DNA from: CAZQCI01 sp964592255
GTDB lineage: Bacteria; UBA10199; SBBF01
Assembly: GCA_964592255.1 (NCBI GenBank)
Contig: CAZQCI010000054.1
Coordinates: 1 to 13,915, forward strand
Direction: 5' to 3'
Length of the DNA: 13,915 nucleotides
Within the stretch, counting starts at the first letter, position 1; each line of letters starts with the position of its first letter. The notes under the pieces were generated by a model that saw only the letters and a list, made by a program, of their open reading frames with translations, did not search any database and had not been told where the DNA came from. Both the position numbers and the translations under genes were made by a program. This document shows, in pieces, positions 1 through 5,607 of this stretch.

Positions 1-39
1 ATTGCTGCTGCTGCCATGAGTTTAAGTTCTGTTTCCGTT

Positions 40-70
40 ATTAGTAATGCGTTGCGTTTAAGGCGTGTAT
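40..70 (+). repeat. Direct repeat copy A (31 bp), left of the ATL module
   Basis: This 31-bp stretch matches 1102-1132 at 26 of 31 positions in the same orientation. Both share the core GTTTAAGG followed by a GTGT run. The two copies bracket the two-gene block at 112-1051. Four of the five differences are transitions, which looks like old divergence. The remaining bases 1-111 hold no supported gene. A minus-strand ATG at 15-17 opens a frame running off the left edge, but it has no visible ribosome binding site. Confidence 0.5.
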
Positions 71-111
71 CTTATCAGTAATTTTTTTGAGATGTTGTCA
101 GGGGAAGGGAT

Positions 112-597
112 CTATTTTTCTCTTCGATAATCTCCTCCGTAAGTATGTTCTGCTTTGTGTGTGGAAGATAAATTTAAAGTCTCGTTTGTGATTGTGATTT
201 TATCAAAGACGAGAGGTCTTTTTTCTGGACATATCACCGTCAATCTTTGGTCTAGCCCTTCTGTGCTGGGTGAATATTCCCACAAGCATCTTAATTCTTC
301 CTCTTCTTTATCTCGAGGATTCGATCTGCGTAGAGGGGTATTGTAAAGAATGAGAACGTTAGTATCTTCGTCTTGACCAAAAAATAATTCTTGGGCGAGA
401 AGGTTCTTTGAAGTGCTTTTCCATGCGCCCAGAAAAAGGCCTGGTGGGGTTTTGAGAAACTCTTGCATGCTTTGCATCATGTCTTCTTCCGCTGCATTTT
501 CATCCCGGATGCTTTTCCAGAATAGGAGAGATAAGATCAATGCGAGCCCACTACCTATAAGAAGAAAGAGTTTAATTTTTAAAAAGGTATTTTTCAA
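112..597 (-). CDS. Small membrane-anchored protein of unknown function
   Basis: I do not recognise this 161-residue protein. It has a short basic N-terminus, one hydrophobic segment at about residues 9-27, then a charged, probably extracytoplasmic, soluble domain. The segment works either as an uncleaved signal anchor or a signal peptide; I see no clear AxA cleavage site. The start is a TTG at 595-597. It is preceded by AGG about nine bases upstream, and the first in-frame ATG would remove the membrane segment, so TTG is the better choice. The gene begins 26 bp inside the end of the ATL-like gene, so the two are very likely cotranscribed and the overlap may couple translation. No motif, cysteine pattern or repeat suggests a role. 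The frame and overlap support a real gene; function is unknown. Confidence 0.65.
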   Translation of the reverse strand: MKNTFLKIKLFLLIGSGLALILSLLFWKSIRDENAAEEDMMQSMQEFLKTPPGLFLGAWKSTSKNLLAQELFFGQDEDTNVLILYNTPLRRSNPRDKEEEELRCLWEYSPSTEGLDQRLTVICPEKRPLVFDKITITNETLNLSSTHKAEHTYGGDYRREK

Positions 598-1051
598 AAT
601 TTTTTACCTGGAAGCTTTTCTTATTTTTATCGTTTTCAATGACATGGCCTTCAGCTTTTAGATGCTCGGTTTGAGCGTGGATACCACCCGGATATTTTGG
701 GTTAAGTAGGCCGCCAGTTTTCAGAGTTCGCCAATAAGGAGTGATATTGGTTTTTCCTTCTGACATCATTTCTTCTGCAGCATGAGAAGCAATCCAAATA
801 AAAATGCCGACAGTGACAGGACAGGCCAATTCTACTTTATATTTTTTTGCCAGAAGGGAACGGATTTCTTGTAGGGTAATTAATTTTCCCTTTGGAACTT
901 TTTTCATGACTTGGTCTACTTCTAAGGGTGTAGGAATCACTAATTGTCCATGCCCCCATCGTTTTTGCATCCGAGGTGGGATGTCGATTACTTTTGGTAA
1001 GCCTTTGTTGTGAGCTAGTTTTTCTTGCCAGGATTTTTTTGTTTTTGTCAT
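572..1051 (-). CDS. MGMT-family alkyltransferase-like (ATL-type) protein
   Basis: This 159-residue protein resembles the DNA-binding domain of O6-alkylguanine-DNA alkyltransferases in the long ATL-like form found in several bacteria. Family landmarks are VPKGKLITLQEI at residues 52-63 (normally the VPxGxVxTYGxIA segment), ITPYWRTLK at 103-111 in place of the active-site PCHRV, and PGGIHAQ...LKAEGH at 121-136 (normally xQxxLLxxEGV). The alkyl-accepting cysteine is missing: the PCHR position reads P105-Y106-W107-R108. It therefore cannot repair by self-alkylation. Known ATLs bind O6-alkylguanine and hand it to nucleotide excision repair; that role is inferred here. The N-terminal 50 residues are an extension typical of this subfamily. 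No strong Shine-Dalgarno precedes the ATG. It heads a two-gene unit with the anchored protein at 112-597. The cysteine at residue 77 (ACPVT) is not at the catalytic position. Confidence 0.75.
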   Translation of the reverse strand: MTKTKKSWQEKLAHNKGLPKVIDIPPRMQKRWGHGQLVIPTPLEVDQVMKKVPKGKLITLQEIRSLLAKKYKVELACPVTVGIFIWIASHAAEEMMSEGKTNITPYWRTLKTGGLLNPKYPGGIHAQTEHLKAEGHVIENDKNKKSFQVKNFEKYLFKN

Positions 1052-1081
1052 CAGCTTTTCTAAAAATATAACTCTCCCGAT

Positions 1082-1100
1082 AAAATAGTTCTACTATTTT
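1082..1100. promoter_or_regulatory. Perfect 8-bp dyad upstream of the ATL gene
   Basis: AAAATAGT at 1082-1089 and ACTATTTT at 1093-1100 form a perfect inverted repeat around a 3-base centre, 31 bases upstream of the ATL-like start codon. It abuts the 31-bp direct repeat copy B. It could be an operator or an AT-rich hairpin in the leader. A related sequence (14 of 17 bases) occurs at 1722-1738, so it could also be part of a dispersed repeat. The symmetry is seen directly; the role is inferred. Confidence 0.35.
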
Positions 1101-1101
1101 C

Positions 1102-1132
1102 ATTAGCAATGTGTTGAGTTTAAGGTGTGTGT
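1102..1132 (+). repeat. Direct repeat copy B (31 bp), right of the ATL module
   Basis: Partner of the repeat at 40-70, with 26 of 31 identical positions in the same orientation. It lies between the ATL-like gene start and the end of the secreted-protein gene at 1156. No coding function is evident here. Confidence 0.5.
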
Positions 1133-1155
1133 AAAAGAATGTCCGTTAGGATGGA

Positions 1156-1692
1156 TTACTGAATCACATCTTCGTCGTAAAACACTTCTAATTGGATAGT
1201 TTCCGGTTTTAAGGAGCGAATGATGACGGTTTTCCCTTGTTCATTAGTAAGCCCTTCCCATAAAATTTTATTTTTTTTGCCTTTGATGATGTAGCGGTAT
1301 CCTGACGCTGGACGTTGGGTGTGTTCAAAATTCACGACAAAGCCACCTGAATAATCTCCTTGGCCGACTAATTGTAGAACTTCCAGTCTTTTTAAGAGAT
1401 CCGGGTCAGAATTTCGAATAAACGCAGTCCGTCCCTTATTATCGGTAGTGCCGTTGACGAAAAATTTGGATTGAGGGTCTTGAAGGGTATAGGTTGTATG
1501 GGGTAGGTTTTTTTTTGTTTTAGGATCTTTTAAAAAATAAACTCTGCCGTATTTTCCAGCTTTTCCATATTCCTCTGATTGTTGCGGTGAAAGTATTTGG
1601 AAAGGAAGAGGGCCTCTGGATTTTGGTGATTGAGCATATCCTGATACAGGAACGTAGAAAACAAGAGCGATTAAAAATAGTAAGTTTTTCAT
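1156..1692 (-). CDS. Secreted protein with two similar beta-type units, unknown function
   Basis: This 178-residue protein has a clear Sec signal peptide: MKN, a hydrophobic core, and a likely cleavage after GYA near residue 20. The mature part appears to hold two related units. Near residues 66-107 there is YTLQDPQ...GTTDNKGRTAFIR...LEVL. Near 131-171 there is YIIKG...GLTNEQGKTVIIR...LEVF. Each ends with G-x-T-[DN]-x-x-G-[KR]-T-x-x-I-R and a hydrophobic LEV strand. Similar G.TD..G.T patterns occur in small beta-sandwich domains, including some linked to VgrG/PAAR proteins, but nothing here indicates a type VI system and I do not assign one. The start ATG lies just inside the REP-like repeat at 1687-1719, and no Shine-Dalgarno is visible in the bases before it. 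The repeat may have replaced the original leader. Confidence 0.7.
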   Translation of the reverse strand: MKNLLFLIALVFYVPVSGYAQSPKSRGPLPFQILSPQQSEEYGKAGKYGRVYFLKDPKTKKNLPHTTYTLQDPQSKFFVNGTTDNKGRTAFIRNSDPDLLKRLEVLQLVGQGDYSGGFVVNFEHTQRPASGYRYIIKGKKNKILWEGLTNEQGKTVIIRSLKPETIQLEVFYDEDVIQ

Positions 1693-1719
1693 TTATAAAA
1701 CAGTGCCACATACTTTTTA
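1687..1719 (+). repeat. REP-like hairpin repeat, left copy
   Basis: This 33-bp sequence matches the reverse complement of 2706-2738 at 30 of 33 positions, including an unbroken 12-bp core (AGTGCCACATAC). Within it, TAAAA-c-AGT and ACT-TTTTA (1696-1719) can pair around a 7-base loop GCCACAT, with one bulged base. The first bases overlap the start codon of the secreted-protein gene (1690-1692). The hairpin form plus the neighbouring RAYT gene suggest a REP-type element. Confidence 0.65.
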
Positions 1720-1823
1720 AATAAAGTAGTTCTAAAATCGGACGCTTTGGCTTGAGGCATTTTTTATAACTTATTGAAATCATTTAGTTAATTCTTGGCA
1801 TTGTCTTTGCTTATGTTTTTGTC

Positions 1824-2480
1824 ATGTCTCGGATTAATCGATCAGACTATCTCTACGATCATTGTATCGTTCATGCTCGACTTCAATTTAATAACGGGGA
1901 GTTTCATTTTAAAACTAAAAATCATTTTAAGCTCTGGAGACAAATCGCTCTTCGTTATTTAAGGAAGTATTCTACAGTTCGGTTAACAGGTTATCAGTGG
2001 ATGAGTAATCATTGTCACTTAACCCTAGAAGCGGATAAGGCTGTTGATCTCTCCAAATTTATGCATGACATGAATTGGCGCTTTTCCCTTGAATTCAATA
2101 AAATACACAAGAGAAAAGGGCATTTATTTCAAAATCGTTTTCGTTGTTCGGTGATTGATTCAGATGAGTATGAACAGACGGTACAGCGCTACATTTATCG
2201 CAATCAAATACGTGCCGGGATGGTCAAGCAAGTGCGTCATAGTCGATGGAGTAGTTATCATTATTATGCTTATGGGAAACCCGATCCATTGATAACTCCT
2301 TTTAGGAATTATAGTAAATTTGGGATGCAGAAGAAGATGCGTATGTTTGAGTTTAGGCAGTTTGTGGAGACGATGATGAGGCATGAAGAAGTGTTGTGGT
2401 GTGCGAAACTTTCCCATCCCACATTAAGGACAAAAAAAGAGATAGTCCGAAACTATCTTATCAAAACGGGATATGGATAG
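1824..2480 (+). CDS. REP-associated tyrosine transposase (RAYT), IS200-like HUH/Y1 family
   Basis: This 218-residue single-strand-specific nuclease/transposase belongs to the Y1 HUH family. The HUH motif is H63-C64-H65 within WMSNHCHLTLE, and the C-terminal nucleophile segment is YIYRNQIRAGMV starting at Y123, where family members usually read YI..NPVRAG.V; here N-Q replaces N-P. GHLFQNRFRCSVID (99-112) is another family signature. The length is normal for RAYTs and longer than the roughly 150-residue IS200 TnpA. The C-terminal tail (about 155-218) is basic and resembles tails in related transposases. The ATG at 1824 has no clear Shine-Dalgarno, in keeping with low expression. All key residues are present, so the protein looks functional. 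It lies between inverted REP-like repeats, and a third repeat copy is at 12990. I infer that it acts on those repeats. Confidence 0.88.
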   Translation: MSRINRSDYLYDHCIVHARLQFNNGEFHFKTKNHFKLWRQIALRYLRKYSTVRLTGYQWMSNHCHLTLEADKAVDLSKFMHDMNWRFSLEFNKIHKRKGHLFQNRFRCSVIDSDEYEQTVQRYIYRNQIRAGMVKQVRHSRWSSYHYYAYGKPDPLITPFRNYSKFGMQKKMRMFEFRQFVETMMRHEEVLWCAKLSHPTLRTKKEIVRNYLIKTGYG

Positions 2481-2581
2481 TTTAAGTATGAAGGAAATTA
2501 AGATTCTTTATTTTCAATCAAATTCAAGGGAGTGATCCATGCTCAATATCTAAAGAGTAGGGTAAGTGAATCTTTTCCAAG

Positions 2582-2605
2582 TATTTTCATAAGATATTTT
2601 CATAA
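2582..2605 (+). repeat. Short direct repeat, 11 bp twice
   Basis: TATTTTCATAA occurs at 2582-2592 and again at 2595-2605, a 13-base period, in the 246-bp spacer between the RAYT stop and the end of the outer-membrane protein gene. The rest of this spacer is AT-rich and holds no gene I can support. Its meaning is unclear. Confidence 0.4.
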
Positions 2606-2705
2606 AAATAAGAGAGGTTGAGTAGGATTCTTTTGAGATATTAGATTTTTGATTAAGAATTGGGGTCTAAATTTTACGGGAACGATAGAAAAACAATTTT
2701 GCTGC

Positions 2706-2738
2706 TAAAAGGTATGTGGCACTATTTTAAAAATGAAA
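2706..2738 (-). repeat. REP-like hairpin repeat, right copy (inverted)
   Basis: Inverted partner of 1687-1719, with 30 of 33 bases identical. TAAAA at 2706-2710 pairs with TTTTA at 2725-2729, and GGT (2711-2713) with ACT (2721-2723) including one G-T pair, around loop ATGTGGC, with A2724 bulged. The copy overlaps the last codons and the stop (2727-2729) of the outer-membrane protein gene. It could therefore also act as a 3'-end hairpin for that transcript. Confidence 0.65.
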
Positions 2739-3524
2739 CTCATATTGAAGCCCAGCGCCAAATCCTGTTTGTTTAGGTAAGAACTCTTCGTGTCTTACCT
2801 GTATCATCGCATAAAGCCAATTGATCAGGCGTACGTTGAGTTGATGCTCAAAAACCCAACTGGTATTGTCACTTCCTTTATCTGCTCCGTAATTCATGTC
2901 GTGATCAGTAAAGCCATAAATGTAAACACGATCATGAAGTGCTTTGGGAAAGATATCGATGCGATAGGCATGTTCAATTTGCCACCCCCAGCCTGGAGAT
3001 GGATTAAAATCAGTCTGCAAAACATGAAAGTAAATGCGATACCACATGTGAATTTTTTTAAAGAGTTTGTCCAGGCCTGGTGTTGATGAGGGTTCCCAGC
3101 CCATTGCAAAACGGGTGAGATCATTATCTGCTCCTGTTGTTGAAACTAATTGAATATTTAAACCCAAGGGGATTTTTTTAGGAAGTTTCCAATAAAGGTT
3201 TTGCTCGGTATAGTAAAACTCAAAGTTTTTTGATTTATCTATGGGGGTGAAGAAGTTTACAAAGCCAAAGTATTCAAAGCCCGCCGGCATTTTTACTAAA
3301 GCTCTTTCCGTGAGCATGGTTCGATCACGCGTATCGTAAGAAGCATCAAAAGTAATAAAACCTCCGAGAATATTCTTTTTAGGTTTTTTTGATTCATTTG
3401 TAGAATCGGAAACAGTCTCAGAGGTCTTGTGCTTATCTTCTTGTGGATAGATAGGTTGGGTTAACAAAATTAAAACAGAGAATAAGAAAATAGTTCTTTT
3501 TTGAAAGAAAAGCTTTTTTTTCAT
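2727..3524 (-). CDS. Outer-membrane beta-barrel protein, possibly Tsx-like
   Basis: This 265-residue protein has a signal peptide (basic MKKKLFFQKR, hydrophobic core, cleavage near residues 25-30). A lysine/serine-rich linker follows, then alternating amphipathic strands, and the protein ends in an aromatic residue (QYEFHF) as BAM substrates do. FGFVNFF, YGFTDHDMNYG and GFGAGLQYEF resemble the FVDFF, DGFTD and terminal strand patterns of Tsx nucleoside channels, so a Tsx-like porin is the best guess, at moderate confidence. The ATG at 3522-3524 is chosen because AAAGGG lies five bases upstream; a GTG at 3528-3530 would leave no space for a ribosome binding site. The gene follows the solute-binding protein by 29 bp, so they probably share a transcript. 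An outer-membrane pore and a periplasmic binder may serve the same solute. Its stop codon lies inside the REP-like repeat at 2706-2738. Confidence 0.72.
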   Translation of the reverse strand: MKKKLFFQKRTIFLFSVLILLTQPIYPQEDKHKTSETVSDSTNESKKPKKNILGGFITFDASYDTRDRTMLTERALVKMPAGFEYFGFVNFFTPIDKSKNFEFYYTEQNLYWKLPKKIPLGLNIQLVSTTGADNDLTRFAMGWEPSSTPGLDKLFKKIHMWYRIYFHVLQTDFNPSPGWGWQIEHAYRIDIFPKALHDRVYIYGFTDHDMNYGADKGSDNTSWVFEHQLNVRLINWLYAMIQVRHEEFLPKQTGFGAGLQYEFHF

Positions 3525-3529
3525 GCCCA

Positions 3530-3535
3530 CCCTTT
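3530..3535 (-). promoter_or_regulatory. Ribosome binding site deciding the barrel-protein start
   Basis: Minus-strand AAAGGG ends five bases before the ATG at 3522-3524. This favours that ATG over the in-frame GTG two codons upstream. Confidence 0.6.
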
Positions 3536-3553
3536 ATTTAGCCTACTAACAAA

Positions 3554-4321
3554 TTATTCGTATTTCTTAACGAGCGCATCAATAGTCCCATCTTCTTTAT
3601 ATTTTTTGAGCAATCGATTTATATTTTTTATGTCATGTGTGAACGGAGACTTTTTTGATATCATCACATAGAAGGGTTGCTCTGACACGAGGTGAGGTAG
3701 GGAGGTAATTTTGGAGAGCTTCTTTTTTTTGATTTCCAATTTTCCACCATAGAGCGAATAGATAAAGTAATCAGCTTGATGCTTAGTGAGCTTTTCAAAG
3801 CCTTCAGCGACTGTTTGAACTCTTTGGACTTTTAAATGAGTAGCACTGTAGTCATCAAATTCTTGGCCGTAACTGTCGCCGATCATGCCCACTCCGGATT
3901 TTCCAACTAAATCTGAAAAATTTTCAAATTTGAAAGCTTTGTCGGAAGGGACAAATACAGCCACTGGATCTGTGGTGTAAGCGTCGGAATATATAAAATA
4001 CTTTTTTCGCTCCTTTGTTTTATAGGCGGCCACTACAATGTCGATGTCTCCGCTCTTCGACTTGGCGATAACATCTTCCCACGGACCAGAATAAGGAATA
4101 CTTATTTTAACCCCTAAATCACCAAATATTTTTCCAACCAATTCTGGGCCAGCACCAATGATATTTTTCCCTTTCTCAAACATGACGGGAGGCCATTCCG
4201 GATGGCCGGAGGCCACCAATTGTTTTGGGGTTTTTATAGCCTCTTTGGCTGAGGCCAAGTCTGTGATTCCAAGAAGGGCTAAAACTATCATCAGTGTTAT
4301 CCATGAGTTTTTCTGCGTCAT
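3554..4321 (-). CDS. Periplasmic solute-binding protein, family 3 (amino-acid ABC type)
   Basis: This 255-residue protein has a Sec signal peptide (MTQKNSW, hydrophobic core, cleavage after ASA near residue 25) followed by an SBP_bac_3 domain. Typical features are the early G-x-x-P-E-L-V-G-K-I segment, W-E-D-V...G-D-I-D-I-V (about 81-95), the K-T-K-E-R box (about 100-104, usually T-x-E-R), Y-T-T-D-P-V at the hinge, and the closing LLKKYKEDGTIDALVKKY helix. Family members bind polar amino acids or similar small ligands. No permease or ATPase gene is next to it, so it may serve a distant transporter or be a stand-alone binder. The start is set by AGGAG six bases upstream; an ATG six codons earlier lies before this site and is unlikely. 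The outer-membrane barrel gene follows after 29 bp. Confidence 0.85.
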   Translation of the reverse strand: MTQKNSWITLMIVLALLGITDLASAKEAIKTPKQLVASGHPEWPPVMFEKGKNIIGAGPELVGKIFGDLGVKISIPYSGPWEDVIAKSKSGDIDIVVAAYKTKERKKYFIYSDAYTTDPVAVFVPSDKAFKFENFSDLVGKSGVGMIGDSYGQEFDDYSATHLKVQRVQTVAEGFEKLTKHQADYFIYSLYGGKLEIKKKKLSKITSLPHLVSEQPFYVMISKKSPFTHDIKNINRLLKKYKEDGTIDALVKKYE

Positions 4322-4327
4322 ATTTTT

Positions 4328-4332
4328 CTCCT
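4328..4332 (-). promoter_or_regulatory. Ribosome binding site of the solute-binding protein gene
   Basis: Minus-strand AGGAG lies six bases before the ATG at 4319-4321. It fixes the start downstream of the alternative ATG at 4337-4339. Confidence 0.7.
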
Positions 4333-4377
4333 GAAGCATTAAGTGTTGCTTAGTGTTGTCTCTTAAAAGATTAATTC

Positions 4378-5607
4378 TTATTCTAATCTTAATTCCACTC
4401 TGCGGTTTTGGGCTTGTCCTTTGACTGTGTTGTTGGAGCCCGTGGGTTTGGATTCAGCAAGTCCCACTACGCGAATGCGGGCAGAGGAAATTTTTTGTTC
4501 CACCAAATATTTTTTGGCGGCCGTGGCCCGCTTTACGGACAAGGTTTTGTTATTCTTGTGTGTGCCACTGGAGTCGGTATGACCTTCAGCTAAAAGTAAA
4601 TGTAGGTTGGGATATTTTTTGAGAAGTTTAGCCACCTCATCGAGCTTTTCTTGATCTGTTTTAGAAATTTTTGAAGAGCCCTTGTCGAAATAAAGGGTCG
4701 GTTGCAATGTTTTTCTCTCTGTAGAAGTTGGGCCGTTTTTGGAATGATCAAACGCGTAAGTTAAACCGGCCTGAATTGTAAACAAGGGTGTTGTGGCGCT
4801 CCGTACAACGGGTCCGCCGCCACTTACATTAAAAGACAAAGCCTGATCTTTTAGGTGCATGTCAAGGCCTCCCATAATTTCCACAGGGGAAGTGACTCTT
4901 TCCTGCCAAGGATTATCGATGGCCGTCGAGGTGACCAAATCAGACTTGATAGTGACTGTTTCACAGGCTTTGTAAGCCAAACCACCACTGAGTAACAGAC
5001 GTCCTTTGCGGGAATAATTTAAAGTGCTAATCGTCTGGTTGGTTTCTGCCCCTAAGTTTAAAGCGGCATACCACCGAGGACTCATCTGCCAATCTCCCGC
5101 CAAAATCAATCCTCCCCGTGGGGAGTTATCAGCCGTAAAATCTTCTTCTTGTCCCGTGGGAAGGGTTAAGTAGGGGACAAGGGCGAGGGCATTTTTTTTG
5201 TTATTCCAAAAATAATAATGAGCGCGCAAAGCCACGTCACCAAAGCTCGCTTTGTTGACATATGATAACCCCGTAATGGCGGCTCTTTCATAAGATATGA
5301 TGGGTACAATCAGATCAAGTTGTACCTTAGAGCTAGGGCTGTAACTAAAATCGAAATTATGAATGAGCAAATCCTTCACAATGCCTTTGGGCCGAAGCAC
5401 GGTTTTGAATAGGCCTCGTTCGTAAGTGGTGTCTGCCGAGAAGTGGTATTTAAATCCGGTGCCTGTGGCTCCCAGTGTGTTAATCAAACCTTTGGAACCC
5501 AACACGGATAAATCGGGGCTAAAAGAAAACTGGGATGTGGCGGCCTGGCTAGAGTTATTCCATAACAACCCAAAAACCAAAATAAAAAACAGAATGTGTT
5601 TTTTCAT
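4378..5607 (-). other. Internal start and second signal peptide: possible separate OmpA-family protein (409 residues)
   Basis: ATG at 5605-5607 starts a normal-looking signal peptide and a complete barrel plus OmpA protein. The codon just before it (5608-5610) is AAA; a single change to TAA would give an ordinary two-gene junction. No convincing Shine-Dalgarno precedes this ATG. A short dyad, GTTC-GTAA-GAAC (5612-5623), lies directly upstream. Internal initiation, signal-peptidase cleavage of a fusion, or a sequencing error would each explain the structure. Confidence 0.4.

Larger units (their letters stand above)
1687..2738 (+). mobile_element. Candidate REPtron-like unit: RAYT gene between inverted REP-like repeats
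   Basis: The RAYT transposase gene (1824-2480) sits between two inverted 33-bp repeats, with about 100 bp on the left and 226 bp on the right. RAYT genes flanked by inverted REPs are an established arrangement. IS200/IS605-type elements lack terminal inverted repeats and make no target duplication, so these repeats are better read as REP-like than as classical IS ends. I see no target-site duplication outside them. The outer limits are those of the repeats and are not proven element ends. Confidence 0.45.

Noticed and set aside
1..66. Open minus-strand frame running off the left edge, with ATG at 15-17 followed by alanine codons
   Set aside because: Only about 22 codons are visible, five of them after the ATG. 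There is no ribosome binding site and part of the frame is the 31-bp repeat, so it is too little to call a gene.
837..1109. Minus-strand frame of 90 codons overlapping the ATL-like gene
   Set aside because: It is a shadow of the ATL-like gene in another frame, with no family features; its start lies in the repeat.
1156..1692. Type VI secretion effector or immunity assignment from the G-x-T-D pattern
   Set aside because: There are no type VI genes in the window, the motif is short and the protein is too generic to assign.
1824..2480. Classical insertion sequence with terminal inverted repeats and target duplication
   Set aside because: The transposase is of the HUH/Y1 type, which does not use such ends, and no flanking duplication is visible; a REP/RAYT arrangement fits better.
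3525..3530. GTG start for the outer-membrane barrel protein
   Set aside because: The AAAGGG site touches this GTG, leaving no spacing, whereas the ATG six bases later has normal spacing.
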